The notes under the pieces: model-generated
Seen by the model: the letters and a program-made list of their open reading frames with translations, nothing else
Told to the model about the DNA's origin: nothing
Database searches by the model: none
Shown: positions 8,779-17,511 of the stretch, piece after piece
Numbering within the stretch: the stretch's first letter is position 1
Layout of the letters: each line of letters starts with the position of its first letter
Source of the DNA: Pseudophaeobacter profundi
Lineage (GTDB): Bacteria > Pseudomonadota > Alphaproteobacteria > Rhodobacterales > Rhodobacteraceae
Assembly (NCBI RefSeq): GCF_029697505.1
Contig: NZ_JARJEF010000006.1
Coordinates: 177,152-241,151 of the forward strand
DNA: 64,000 bases
Reading direction: 5' to 3'
Position numbers and translations under genes: made by a program

Positions 8779-10434
8779 TTATCTAGCTTTGGCCCCAGCC
8801 ATTTTATCCAGCTTGGCCTCGGCCTGCTTTTTCACCATCTTCGCCAGTTCTTTGCGCAGTTGGGTGTCTTTGCGCAGCGTTTCCTCCATCATCTTTTGCA
8901 AGACTTTGGCAGACTGCGTCCCATCCGAGCTTTCAAGCACCTTGTTGCCATAGGCAACAAAGACCTTGTCCTGTACTGCCGCAGCCACATCCGCATAGAT
9001 CGCAGGCCCATGTTTCTTGGAGAATTCTTCGACTACATCGGCACCATATCTGGCGACGAGATCCTTCTTTACCATCCCATCCATGGCACTGGGCACCAGT
9101 TTCTGCGCCAGAAAACCCTGAGATTTGGAGATGTAGCTTGCACCAAAGCTGGAGACGCTTTTCATCGGCCCCGAGGCCATGATGCCGCCAGACAGGATCT
9201 TGACCACAGCATCCGTTACCTCTTTCTGGTTGGGGGCGCGGCCCTTTTCCACCAACGGCTTGAACAGCATGATCGCCTCTTTGGCGGCATTTTTGACCAT
9301 TTCCTGGCCAACGCCAGTGGTCAGCATCTTTTCCATGAACTTGGTCAGCGCCTTTTGCGAAAAGGTCTGGAACATCTTTGCCGGCAATTGCGCCGCCACT
9401 TTTCCTGCGATGCCTTTCAGAAACGCACCGCCCAGCTTGCCCCCCGCCGCACCCGCCGCTCCGGCAAACAGGGTGTCCAGCACGACCTTCTTGGCAGCGC
9501 CGTCAAAGGTAACCTTGTTCCCAGCCAGGTATTCGCCATATTGCCCTGCGCTGGATTTCATCGCTTCGGTCCCGGCAGCTGCAATGGCATGGGCCCGTAC
9601 CGGATCCATCCCCTTGGTTGCCATCAGACGTGCCGTGGCATAGACCTCGATCACAGTAAAAGAGGTCTCGCGCACGATTTCCAGCGTAAAGACCGCCTTA
9701 CCCGCCGTGCCGATACGGGCCTTGATGAATTTATCAAAGGCCTTTTGCCCGGAATTATAGGCCTTGGTTGCCTTGGCATCCTGTTTCTGGATCTTCTTCC
9801 AATCCGGTTTGGACTGGCTCGCCAGTGTCTTGAGAAATGAGGCTTCGGAGCGTGCATTCAAGATCGGTGTCCAGGGCGGGTCGGTATCGTCATTCAGCGT
9901 CGACATGGTGAATTCGGTAATTGCCATCATCAGGCCCTCTTCGGCCTGACGGGTCTTTTCCACATCGTCGCAGAAATCTACCCAGGTATCGGCCTGCCCC
10001 CGCATCATATTGGCCTTTGACAGGATCTGATGCCGCAGCGCCTTTTCTGCGGCTTCAAACTCTGCCACCTCGACCTGCTTGATCTTGCCGTCTTCCTTGA
10101 CCTCATAGACCGCGACCTTCTGATCCTGGGCGATCATGGCCTGCAGCTTTGCCAACCCCGCCTTCCAGGTGCGCATGCCAGGGTCGACGATGCCGTCCGG
10201 CTTCTTGAAACCAAGTGATTTTTTCTGAAAGCTGCGGATATCCTTGATCAGCCCGGCATCGCATTTCCCAGAGATCTTGATGCTGCCAAAGCCATTTGCC
10301 TTCAGCATCAAACGCACCAGTTCTACGTCGGCGGCAGCGTTTTTGACCGGTTTGAATTTCCCTTCACCCGCCTTGGCATCAGGTTTGGTAATGCGGGTGC
10401 TATCCCCAACCGGGGCTGACAACTTTATTGCCAT
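8779..10434 (-). CDS. Large unknown protein with peptidoglycan-binding-like N-terminus
   Basis: The product has 551 residues and no signal peptide. Residues of about 35-110 resemble the helical PG_binding_1 fold, with the pattern LMLKANGFG followed by IRSFQKKSLGF and D-G-I-V-D-P-G. The rest is Lys- and Ala-rich and mainly helical. A hydrophobic Gly/Ala segment (about residues 320-345, GAAGAAGGKLGGAFLKGIAG) recalls membrane-inserting or pre-toxin regions of secreted effectors. The gene stands alone, with no obvious immunity, chaperone or secretion gene beside it. A role as an effector of a contractile injection system is possible but unproven. Confidence 0.7.
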   Translation of the reverse strand: MAIKLSAPVGDSTRITKPDAKAGEGKFKPVKNAAADVELVRLMLKANGFGSIKISGKCDAGLIKDIRSFQKKSLGFKKPDGIVDPGMRTWKAGLAKLQAMIAQDQKVAVYEVKEDGKIKQVEVAEFEAAEKALRHQILSKANMMRGQADTWVDFCDDVEKTRQAEEGLMMAITEFTMSTLNDDTDPPWTPILNARSEASFLKTLASQSKPDWKKIQKQDAKATKAYNSGQKAFDKFIKARIGTAGKAVFTLEIVRETSFTVIEVYATARLMATKGMDPVRAHAIAAAGTEAMKSSAGQYGEYLAGNKVTFDGAAKKVVLDTLFAGAAGAAGGKLGGAFLKGIAGKVAAQLPAKMFQTFSQKALTKFMEKMLTTGVGQEMVKNAAKEAIMLFKPLVEKGRAPNQKEVTDAVVKILSGGIMASGPMKSVSSFGASYISKSQGFLAQKLVPSAMDGMVKKDLVARYGADVVEEFSKKHGPAIYADVAAAVQDKVFVAYGNKVLESSDGTQSAKVLQKMMEETLRKDTQLRKELAKMVKKQAEAKLDKMAGAKAR

Positions 10435-10529
10435 AACAAGGCTCCGAACTAATAAACAAAGGTAACAGAGGTAAAGTCTGCCACAGGTTCAGACCCCTGT
10501 CAGGGGTGATTTGACTGCCGCTTTCCCCC

Positions 10530-11981
10530 TCAGGCGGCAAAGGGCTGAAAGCGGGCGGTCTTGGGATCGGCTTCATAGCTGGCTGCCAGTTTTTCGGCGC
10601 GCAGGGCCAAATCATTGACGCTGTCGATAATGTATTGCGCCGTTTCCTCTGTCATCAGATAGGAAAAATTAAGCCGTATCCAACCGGGTTTCTGCAATTC
10701 TCTGCCTGCCTTTAGCGCATCAAACAGCGCGGTGGATTCCGCCTCGTCGATATCCAGCAGGCGATGGGCGTAGGGGCCTGCACAGGCACAGCCGCCACGG
10801 GCCTGGATACCATAGTGATCACTTAACATACGGGTGAACAGTTGCTGATGCACAGGTGCGCCAGACCGCCCGCGCACCGTGAAAGAAAAGATCGGCAGCC
10901 GGTGCGCCGAAGGGTGGCCCAACAGGGTAAGCTGCGGATTCCCCCCCCAACCGGCGCGCGCCATGGCGGCAAAGCGGGCCTCTTTGGCCGCGATCTCATC
11001 CGCGCCGACCGCCTCTTTCACCAGAAAGGCCAGGGCGGCGCGGATATCGCCAATTACATTGGGGGTGCCAGCTTCTTCGCGGGCAACCAGATCCGTGCTG
11101 TAGTCATGCCCCCAGGGCGACACAAAACTGACCGTTCCACCGCCGGGCCAGGATGGGCTGCGCCGCCGCACCGCATCGCGATTGACGATCAGCACCCCGG
11201 ACGCCCCCGGCCCACCGGCGAATTTATGCGGCGAAATCACCACCGCATCCTTATGGGTACCCAGGCTCGGCTGGTTGTCCGCTGCGTCCTGACCGCCCGC
11301 CATGGAAATCGGCACATAGGGGCCGGCCCCGGCGTAATCCCAGACCACCAGCCCACCAACTGCATGTATCATGCAGCTTATCGCATCTGGATTGGTCAGG
11401 ATGCCAGTCACGTTGGAGGCGGCGGAAAAGCTGCCAATGATCAAATCACTGCTGGCGTGATCCAACAGGGCCTGCTGCAGCGCCTGCAGATCAAGGCCAC
11501 CCTCTGGCGCTTCGGGAATTTCCACCACCCTGGCCCGGCTTTCACGCCAGGGCAGAATATTCGAATGATGTTCATACGGGCCAATAAACACCACCGGGTT
11601 GCGGGCCTCATTGACGCCAAACAGGCTCACCAGCCGATTGAGACCCGCTGTCGCCCCGGCGCCTGCAAAAATCACCGCGTCGCGCTCTGTTGCCTGGGTC
11701 AGGCGGGCAATTTCCGCGCGGGCCGCACGGCGCAGCTGGGTCATATAGGCACCGCAGAAAGACGCTTCGGTATGGGAATTGGCATAATAGGGCAAAACCT
11801 GCGTGGCGATATATTCCTCGACCTGGCGCAACGCCCGCCCCGAGGCCACGTAATCGGCATAGACCAATGGAACATCACCCTTGGCACCGGGGATCATCGC
11901 CCCCTCACCGATCACCCCCTGTGCCAGGCTGCCGTCCACCGCCGCCTGCTGCAGCTCTTCCTTGAATATTGCCAGGGTCAT
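10530..11981 (-). CDS. Class V aminotransferase (cysteine-desulfurase-like fold)
   Basis: This PLP enzyme has about 483 residues from the chosen start. It contains GAGATAGLNRL, the acidic V-W-D-Y motif, and SPHKFAGGPGASG around the PLP lysine. The fold is that of NifS/IscS/kynureninase-like enzymes, but the substrate is unknown. The frame is open to 12077, yet the ATG at 11981 has a GGAG about 10 bases upstream, while the upstream ATGs lack a ribosome site and would invade the divergent promoter. It faces an Lrp-type gene across about 107 bases, so it is probably Lrp-regulated and may act on an amino acid. Confidence 0.82.
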   Translation of the reverse strand: MTLAIFKEELQQAAVDGSLAQGVIGEGAMIPGAKGDVPLVYADYVASGRALRQVEEYIATQVLPYYANSHTEASFCGAYMTQLRRAARAEIARLTQATERDAVIFAGAGATAGLNRLVSLFGVNEARNPVVFIGPYEHHSNILPWRESRARVVEIPEAPEGGLDLQALQQALLDHASSDLIIGSFSAASNVTGILTNPDAISCMIHAVGGLVVWDYAGAGPYVPISMAGGQDAADNQPSLGTHKDAVVISPHKFAGGPGASGVLIVNRDAVRRRSPSWPGGGTVSFVSPWGHDYSTDLVAREEAGTPNVIGDIRAALAFLVKEAVGADEIAAKEARFAAMARAGWGGNPQLTLLGHPSAHRLPIFSFTVRGRSGAPVHQQLFTRMLSDHYGIQARGGCACAGPYAHRLLDIDEAESTALFDALKAGRELQKPGWIRLNFSYLMTEETAQYIIDSVNDLALRAEKLAASYEADPKTARFQPFAA

Positions 11982-12066
11982 GCGCGAGTCTCCAAAGTAT
12001 CTGTTCAGATAATCTCCCACGTTAAACCCGCGAAAACTTCCTATCTTTTTCATTGAAACCAGAAAA

Positions 12067-12079
12067 ATATGTGTCATAT
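12067..12079. promoter_or_regulatory. Inverted repeat in the divergent Lrp/aminotransferase region
   Basis: ATATG-TGT-CATAT is a perfect 5+3+5 inverted repeat ten bases before the Lrp start, in the AT-rich gap between the two divergent genes. An autoregulatory Lrp-type binding site fits its position. No binding data support it. Confidence 0.4.
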
Positions 12080-12088
12080 GATCTTAGT

Positions 12089-12550
12089 ATGAGCAAAAAT
12101 ATAGACCAAATAGACCTGTCCATCCTGCGTGCCCTGCAACGCGATGCCAGCCTGTCCCAACGCGAACTGGCCGAGGTCGTCGGCCTGTCGCAGAACGCCT
12201 GCTGGCGCCGCTTGAAAGCGCTGAATGACAAGAACGTGCTGAAGGGCGCCAGCATGCGGGTGGACCGGGTCAAACTTGGTCTGGATCTGGTGGTCTTTGT
12301 GATGCTGCGCACCCGGCACCATTCGGCTGAATGGCTCGACACCTTTCGCCGCCATGTGCTGACCATCCCCGAAGTGGTCGATTTCCACCGTATCGGCGGC
12401 GATTACGACTATCAACTCAAGGTGGTGACACAGGATATGGCCAGCTATGATCGGGTTTATCAACGGCTGATCAGCGGCGTCGAACTGGACAGCGTCACCT
12501 CTTATTTTGCGATGGAAACCATTGCCGAGGCGCGCCCCCTGCCACTATAG
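12089..12550 (+). CDS. Lrp/AsnC family transcriptional regulator
   Basis: The 153-residue protein has the AsnC-type helix-turn-helix (about residues 5-55, with ILRALQRDASLSQRELAEVVG) and a C-terminal RAM ligand-binding domain. The ATG at 12089 matches the usual family start; an upstream in-frame ATG at 12053 would add an atypical leader. It is transcribed away from the class V aminotransferase, the normal layout for an Lrp-family regulator and its target. The effector is likely an amino acid but is not known. Confidence 0.9.
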   Translation: MSKNIDQIDLSILRALQRDASLSQRELAEVVGLSQNACWRRLKALNDKNVLKGASMRVDRVKLGLDLVVFVMLRTRHHSAEWLDTFRRHVLTIPEVVDFHRIGGDYDYQLKVVTQDMASYDRVYQRLISGVELDSVTSYFAMETIAEARPLPL

Positions 12551-12555
12551 CAGTG

Positions 12556-12587
12556 CCTTTTCAGACCACCGAGTGGGGCCTGAAAAG
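12556..12587. terminator. Stem-loop between convergent genes
   Basis: CTTTTCAG at 12557-12564 pairs with CTGAAAAG at 12580-12587 around a 15-base loop. It occupies the 51-base gap between the Lrp gene and the PA14-like gene, which converge, so it could stop transcription from both sides. Confidence 0.5.
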
Positions 12588-12601
12588 AGGATCGTAAACG
12601 C

Positions 12602-13174
12602 CTAGTGGCCAAAAGCCTTGTTTGCCATCCAGGAGACCCGCTTGCCCGCCGCCCCCATACGCATATGCAGGCAGGCGGTGCCATAGCGTTGAAAATACAG
12701 GATATCCAGATCATACCAGCCAGCCGATGGCACCTCAACTTCGCTCATGATTGTGGTGTCGCAGGTCTGGCGCCCATCAAATTGGCCCACCACCTGGCCG
12801 CCGATTCTGGCGCGCAGCCCATCGTTGGTCAGAAAGTCGATATTGTGAATGCCGGGCGTGTCGAAATGCACATAGCCCGTGATTGCGGCCACCACATGTT
12901 CGGCCCGCTTCGAGGTCAGGGTCAGGTCGCCTTCATTGGTATCGCGGTAATCCAGCCCGCTTAATGGGCTCCCCCGCTCAGACTTGATCTTCAAGGCAGA
13001 TGACGCATCCACCAGCGTTTTCACATCATGCGGATAGGCGTAGCGCACCGAAAGCCCCGGCTGCAGGCCAGAGGGCTGTGGACTGGCAGGCTGCAATTTC
13101 AGCGGTGCCGCACTGAGCGCCGTCGCACAGGTCACAACAATAGCGGCAATTGCACTGGTCAAAAGGCGTTTCAT
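12602..13174 (-). CDS. Exported PA14-like domain protein
   Basis: This 190-residue protein starts with a clear signal peptide (about residues 1-22, ending in ALSA). The rest matches the PA14-type beta fold: the central part has VHFDTPGIHNIDFLTNDGLRA, then an acidic and aromatic segment around PSAGWYDLDILYFQ, and a single Cys near the end of that block. PA14 domains usually bind glycans or surfaces. It is a single gene with no enzymatic motif. The product is probably periplasmic or extracellular and its ligand is unknown. Confidence 0.7.
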   Translation of the reverse strand: MKRLLTSAIAAIVVTCATALSAAPLKLQPASPQPSGLQPGLSVRYAYPHDVKTLVDASSALKIKSERGSPLSGLDYRDTNEGDLTLTSKRAEHVVAAITGYVHFDTPGIHNIDFLTNDGLRARIGGQVVGQFDGRQTCDTTIMSEVEVPSAGWYDLDILYFQRYGTACLHMRMGAAGKRVSWMANKAFGH

Positions 13175-13362
13175 TCTACACTCCCGTTTTGCCCGACACC
13201 AAACTGGCCCGGCCGATTTCCCATACGGTAGCGACGAGTCCCGGCAAAAGACAACTGCTTTTCCGCGTGGGTCAGATCATGATTATACCACATCCTGTCC
13301 GTGACAGGCGCTGATCTGGCTCAATCGTGCAGCGCGCCGGGCGTCAGCAAAGCGCAATACGC

Positions 13363-13390
13363 AAAAAGGGCCACCCGAAGGCAGCCCTTT
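13363..13390 (-). terminator. Rho-independent terminator of rpsD
   Basis: Read on the minus strand, AAAGGGCTGCC-TTCG-GGTGGCCCTTTTT forms a GC-rich stem with a UUCG tetraloop and ends in five U residues. It lies 40 bases past the rpsD stop. Confidence 0.85.
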
Positions 13391-13429
13391 GCAAAACAGT
13401 CCAATCCAGCGCCCAAAGGGGCGACGGGA

Positions 13430-14050
13430 TTAGTTTTTGGCGTAGAATTCCACGACCAGGTTTGGTTCCATAACAACGGGGTAAGGCACATCGGCCAGAC
13501 CGGGGGCGCGCACGAATGTGGCTGTCATTTTGGAGTGGTCGGCTTCGATGTAGTCAGGCACATCGCGCTCGGCCAGGGCAACGGCTTCCAGCAGAACAGC
13601 CAGTTGCTTGGACTTGTCGCGCACGGCGATTACGTCACCTTCTTTCACCCGGTAAGAGGCGATGTTCACGCGCTGGCCGTTCACGGTGACGTGACCGTGG
13701 TTGACGAACTGGCGTGCGGCAAAAATGGTTGGTACGAATTTTGCACGGTAGACGACGGCATCCAGGCGGCGCTCCAGCAGGCCGATCAGGTTTTCACCGG
13801 TATCGCCTTTTACACGCTCAGCTTCGGCGTAAACGCGACGGAACTGCTTCTCGGTGATATCGCCGTAGTAGCCTTTCAGCTTCTGCTTGGCGCGCAACTG
13901 AATACCGAAATCGGACAGCTTGCCCTTGCGGCGCTGACCATGCTGGCCGGGGCCATATTCACGACGGTTGACTGGGGACTTTGGGCGGCCCCAGATGTTT
14001 TCGCCCATGCGGCGGTCAATTTTATACTTGGCAGACGTACGTTTAGTCAC
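13430..14050 (-). CDS. rpsD: 30S ribosomal protein S4
   Basis: The 206-residue product is a full-length S4 with the N-terminal RTSAKYK region, the [13 protein letters not shown] motif, and the S4 RNA-binding domain around [12 protein letters not shown]4 nucleates assembly of the 30S body and in several bacteria also binds its own mRNA. Translation starts with GTG at 14050, with GGAG about 10 bases upstream. It is a single-gene transcription unit here, not part of the large ribosomal operon, and ends in a strong intrinsic terminator. Confidence 0.97.
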   Translation of the reverse strand: MTKRTSAKYKIDRRMGENIWGRPKSPVNRREYGPGQHGQRRKGKLSDFGIQLRAKQKLKGYYGDITEKQFRRVYAEAERVKGDTGENLIGLLERRLDAVVYRAKFVPTIFAARQFVNHGHVTVNGQRVNIASYRVKEGDVIAVRDKSKQLAVLLEAVALAERDVPDYIEADHSKMTATFVRAPGLADVPYPVVMEPNLVVEFYAKN

Positions 14051-14264
14051 GGCTGTTCTCCTTCATAAATGGCGTTACGGGCTCTGCCAAAACCGGTTGT
14101 CACTGTTCAGCTGCATCTGCTTTCGCACATGCCAGCCAAAATGCTAACCTGCTCCGGGTTCACCGCAACATTCGAAGGGCGTTGTCCTCTTAGGGTTGGG
14201 TCCGAAGATCCACACCTATGACAGGTTTCCCCTTGCGGGGTCCACCAACACCAATGAAGAGGCG
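14051..14264 (-). ncRNA. Long structured 5' leader of rpsD
   Basis: About 210 bases separate a good promoter from the rpsD start, with no open frame of note. On the minus strand the leader contains the hairpin CCCCGCAAGGGG and several further inverted segments. S4 is a known translational autoregulator in Enterobacteria and Bacillus, so this may be an S4-binding leader. No match to a named leader class was recognised. Confidence 0.4.
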
Positions 14265-14292
14265 CTTATAGGCGCAACGGAGACAGAGTCAA
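14265..14292 (-). promoter_or_regulatory. Sigma-70 promoter of rpsD
   Basis: On the minus strand TTGACT (14292-14287) is followed after 16 bases by TATAAG (14270-14265). This is close to the vegetative consensus and points at rpsD. Confidence 0.6.
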
Positions 14293-14373
14293 CACTGCTT
14301 CCCCCGGTTTTTGCCGCCCCGGCACTTTCGGCATCCCCGTCTGAACAGTTCGGGCAGAACAGTGTCGCGCAGA

Positions 14374-15006
14374 CTACGGTTCCAATGGCAAACCGATGAT
14401 CGCCCCAACCGAGGTTAGCCCGATCTGCGGCAGCTCGCCGGGGGCAAAGGCTTCGGGCAGTGCGCCGCCTTCCATCCATAGCCCGTCGATCAAGGCGTTG
14501 CAGGCAGTTGCCAGCTGGTACAACCGTTCCGGCGCTGCGGCGATTCCGGCCTCTTCCAAGGCGGCACGAATCAAGGCCTCTAGCTGATCGCGAAAATAGA
14601 CATAGGTGCGCTCGTGGGTCGCCTTCATCTGCGCATCGTGCTGCACCTTGTTCAGAAACCCAGCCCAGAGCGCAATGGAGCGCGGGTCCACCACTGGCGG
14701 CTCTAGCGAGGATTTCACAAAAACCCGCAGCCGCGCCCGCGCCGAGTCCGTGACCGAAGCCGCCGGAGCAAAGGTCTGGTCCGTCATCTGCGTCATATGG
14801 TATTCAAAAGCGGCGGTTATCAGGTCCTCTTTTGAGGAAAAATAGTGTCTTATCAGCCCCTGCGTGACTTGGGCCCGCTCGGCAATGCCACGCACGGTTG
14901 CACCGCGCACCCCCTTGTCCGCCACCAGCTCCAGGGTTGCGTTGATCAAGGCCCGCTTGCGTTCATCCGCGCTTTCGCGGGTAAATTTTCGGCGCTCTTC
15001 CTGCAT
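14374..15006 (-). CDS. TetR-family regulator, BetI-like
   Basis: The 210-residue protein has an N-terminal TetR helix-turn-helix (about residues 15-60, with GATVRGIAERAQVTQGLIRHYF) and a BetI-like ligand domain. It is transcribed away from the amino acid ABC transporter operon, with an AT-rich dyad between the starts. It most likely represses that operon and itself. BetI proper controls choline oxidation genes, none of which are beside it, so the name betI is not used. Confidence 0.85.
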   Translation of the reverse strand: MQEERRKFTRESADERKRALINATLELVADKGVRGATVRGIAERAQVTQGLIRHYFSSKEDLITAAFEYHMTQMTDQTFAPAASVTDSARARLRVFVKSSLEPPVVDPRSIALWAGFLNKVQHDAQMKATHERTYVYFRDQLEALIRAALEEAGIAAAPERLYQLATACNALIDGLWMEGGALPEAFAPGELPQIGLTSVGAIIGLPLEP

Positions 15007-15031
15007 TCCTGCCCTCTCCCTGGCGTCAAGC

Positions 15032-15053
15032 TAATTATACACTTGCATAATTA
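15032..15053. promoter_or_regulatory. Operator-like dyad between TetR gene and ABC operon
   Basis: TAATTAT at 15032-15038 and ATAATTA at 15047-15053 form an inverted repeat with an 8-base spacer in the 92-base divergent gap. Its position suits the TetR protein encoded next to it. Confidence 0.5.
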
Positions 15054-15098
15054 AGCCAACTACGCCTTACTACCCCCAATAACCAAGGACGCCCGACA

Positions 15099-15938
15099 AT
15101 GCCAACAGCTGCCAGCGCAGATCCCGACCCCGCAGCCACCGCGACCCCCGGCACCCGCCCCCCCTCTGCCGCGCAAGGCCAGTCCGGACAGGACGCCGTG
15201 CGAATTGAGGGGCTACATAAATCCTTTGGCACACTAGAGGTCCTCAAAGGGGTCTCCCTCACAGCCAAGCAGGGCGATGTGGTGGCCATCATCGGCGGCA
15301 GCGGTTCGGGGAAATCGACCATGTTACGCTGCATCAATTTCCTCGAAACGCCCTCTGCGGGTAAGATCGTGATTGATGGCGAAGAAATCGAGATGCGCGC
15401 CGATGGCAGCCCCGCCAACCGCCGCCAGATTGAGCGGATCCGCACCCGCCTTGCAATGGTGTTTCAATCCTTCAACCTTTGGACCCACCGCACATTGCTG
15501 GAAAACGTCATCGAAGTTCCAATCCATGTGCTGAAGGTACCACGAGCTGAGGCCATCGCCCAGGCCCGTACCCTGTTGCAGCGCGTCGGGCTGGCCAACA
15601 AGGAAGATTCATTTCCGGCCTTTTTGTCTGGTGGCCAGCAGCAGCGCGCCGCGATTGCCCGCGCCTTGGCGGTGGATCCTTCGGTAATGCTGTTTGATGA
15701 ACCTACTAGCGCGCTTGACCCCGAACTGGTTGGAGAAGTTTTGACAGTAATCCGCGACCTGGCTGCCGAAGGGCGCACAATGTTGCTGGTCACCCACGAG
15801 ATGCGCTTTGCCCGCGAAGTGGCTGATCACGTGGTTTATCTGTATCAAGGACAGATCGAAGAACAGGGCCCCCCGGCCGAGGTTTTTGGCAATCCAAAAT
15901 CCGATCGCCTGCGCCAGTTCCTCCAGTCCGTCTCGTAA
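15099..15938 (+). CDS. Polar amino acid ABC transporter, ATP-binding subunit
   Basis: The product has 279 residues. After a Pro/Ala/Thr-rich N-terminal extension of about 30 residues comes a standard ATPase: Walker A GGSGSGKST (about residue 65), the signature LSGGQQQR, Walker B VMLFDEPTS and the switch His in LLVTHE. It is closest to the HisP/GlnQ/OccP group, which imports basic or polar amino acids and opines. It is first of four genes in an operon with a binding protein and two permeases. Confidence 0.92.
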   Translation: MPTAASADPDPAATATPGTRPPSAAQGQSGQDAVRIEGLHKSFGTLEVLKGVSLTAKQGDVVAIIGGSGSGKSTMLRCINFLETPSAGKIVIDGEEIEMRADGSPANRRQIERIRTRLAMVFQSFNLWTHRTLLENVIEVPIHVLKVPRAEAIAQARTLLQRVGLANKEDSFPAFLSGGQQQRAAIARALAVDPSVMLFDEPTSALDPELVGEVLTVIRDLAAEGRTMLLVTHEMRFAREVADHVVYLYQGQIEEQGPPAEVFGNPKSDRLRQFLQSVS

Positions 15939-15979
15939 CGACAAACAAGAAAAACAAATCCAAAACAGGGAGATCTCAA

Positions 15980-16750
15980 ATGTCTTTGAAAACACTTATG
16001 GCCGCAGGCCTGTCGCTTGCGGCCCTCACCGCTGGTGCCGCCCAGGCTGATCAGGTCAAGATCGGCATCGCCGCCGAACCCTATCCGCCCTTTGCATCGC
16101 TGGATTCCTCCGGCACCTGGGTTGGTTGGGAAATTGAAGTGATTGATGCGGTCTGTGCCGCCGCAGAACTGGACTGCGTGCTGACGCCGGTGGCCTGGGA
16201 TGGCATCATTCCGTCGCTTACAGGTCAGCAGATCGACGCCATCATGGCATCCATGTCGATCACCGAAGAGCGCCTGAAAACCATCGATTTTTCAAACCCA
16301 TACTACAACACTCCGGCGGTGATCGTAGCAGATAAATCCATGGATATCGCGCCCACGCCCGAAGGGCTGGCAGGTAAGATCGTTGGCATTCAGGCCTCGA
16401 CCATCCACCAGACCTATGCCCAGGAATACTTCAAGGATTCCGAAATCCGCGTCTATCAGACCCAGGATGAAGCCAACCAGGATCTCTTTGCCGGGCGGAT
16501 CGACGCAACCCAGGCGGACAGCATCGCCATGGCCGACTTTGTCGGCTCTGACGCGGGCGCCTGCTGCGAGATCAAGGGCGCCGTTGCCAATGACACCGCC
16601 ATCCTCGGTCTTGGCGTTGGGGCAGCCATCCGCAAGGGCGATGCAGATCTGCAGGCTGCGCTGAACAGCGGGATTGCCGCCATTCTGGCAGATGGCACAC
16701 ACGAGGCCATCACCGCGCGCTTCTTCAACGCCAGCATCTACAGCGAATAA
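15980..16750 (+). CDS. Polar amino acid ABC transporter, substrate-binding protein
   Basis: This 256-residue periplasmic protein has a signal peptide (residues 1-23) and the SBP family 3 fold: GIAAEPYPPFAS at the mature N-terminus, LTGQQIDAIMASMSIT, and F-S-N-P-Y-Y. The Asp in AAEPYPPF...GWEIEV is typical of binding proteins for basic amino acids or opines. The substrate cannot be fixed further. The gene follows the ATPase after 41 bases with an AGGGAGA ribosome site. Confidence 0.92.
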   Translation: MSLKTLMAAGLSLAALTAGAAQADQVKIGIAAEPYPPFASLDSSGTWVGWEIEVIDAVCAAAELDCVLTPVAWDGIIPSLTGQQIDAIMASMSITEERLKTIDFSNPYYNTPAVIVADKSMDIAPTPEGLAGKIVGIQASTIHQTYAQEYFKDSEIRVYQTQDEANQDLFAGRIDATQADSIAMADFVGSDAGACCEIKGAVANDTAILGLGVGAAIRKGDADLQAALNSGIAAILADGTHEAITARFFNASIYSE

Positions 16751-16758
16751 GGCTTCCC

Positions 16759-17511
16759 TTGGAACTGATCCTCGAAACGCTCGGTCTCACTGAGACTGCG
16801 GCCTTGCTGTCGCTCTCTTCCCCAGGCTGGGGCGCAAATCTGCTGCGCGGTCTGGCAAATTCACTCCAGATTGCGCTGGGGGCCTTTGGCATGGGGCTGG
16901 TGATCGGGCTGTTTGGGGCCTATGGCAAACTATATGGCGGGCCAATTCTACGGGATCTGCTCGCCATCTATACCACCGTTATTCGGGCAGTACCGGAATT
17001 GGTGCTGATCCTGATCCTCTATTATGTTGGCACCGACCTGATCAACAAACTGGCCCAGTTCATGGGCTATGGCCGGGTCGAGATCAGCGGCGTGGTAGCT
17101 GGCATCTGGGTTCTGGGCATTGTTCAGGGCGCCTATGCCACCGAAATTCTGCGCGGTGCCATTCAGGCGGTCCCGCCCGGCCAGATCGAGGCGGCGCGCG
17201 CCTATGGCATGCCCGCCCTGCTGACCCTGCGCCGGGTGACCATCCCGGCACTGATGGCCTTTGCCACGCCGGGTCTGGCCAATCTGTGGCTGATTGCAAC
17301 CAAGGACACGGCGCTTTTGGCGGTTGTCGGTTTTAATGAACTGACGCTTGAAACCAAGCAGGCTGCCAGCAGCACCCGCTCATACTTTACCTTCTTCCTT
17401 GCTGCTGGCGGCCTATATCTGATGGTGACACTTTGCTCTGGCGTGGTCTTTGCCCGCATCGAGAAATGGGCCCGCCGCGGCCAACCTTCGTTGAGACAGG
17501 GGGGCCTATGA
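16759..17511 (+). CDS. Polar amino acid ABC transporter, permease 1
   Basis: The 250-residue HisQ-type inner-membrane permease contains the EAA loop (QIEAARAYGMPALLTLRRVTIP, of which AYGMP and RRVTIP are the key parts). It begins with TTG eight bases after the binding-protein stop and overlaps the second permease gene by four bases. Five to six membrane segments are visible. Confidence 0.9.
   Translation: MELILETLGLTETAALLSLSSPGWGANLLRGLANSLQIALGAFGMGLVIGLFGAYGKLYGGPILRDLLAIYTTVIRAVPELVLILILYYVGTDLINKLAQFMGYGRVEISGVVAGIWVLGIVQGAYATEILRGAIQAVPPGQIEAARAYGMPALLTLRRVTIPALMAFATPGLANLWLIATKDTALLAVVGFNELTLETKQAASSTRSYFTFFLAAGGLYLMVTLCSGVVFARIEKWARRGQPSLRQGGL

Noticed and set aside
14159-14250. Signal recognition particle RNA or tRNA in the rpsD leader region
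   Set aside because: The stems do not fit the SRP loop consensus or a cloverleaf; a promoter-plus-leader reading explains the segment better.
14374-15006. betI of a choline-glycine betaine operon
   Set aside because: No betA, betB or choline importer is adjacent; the divergent operon is a polar amino acid importer.
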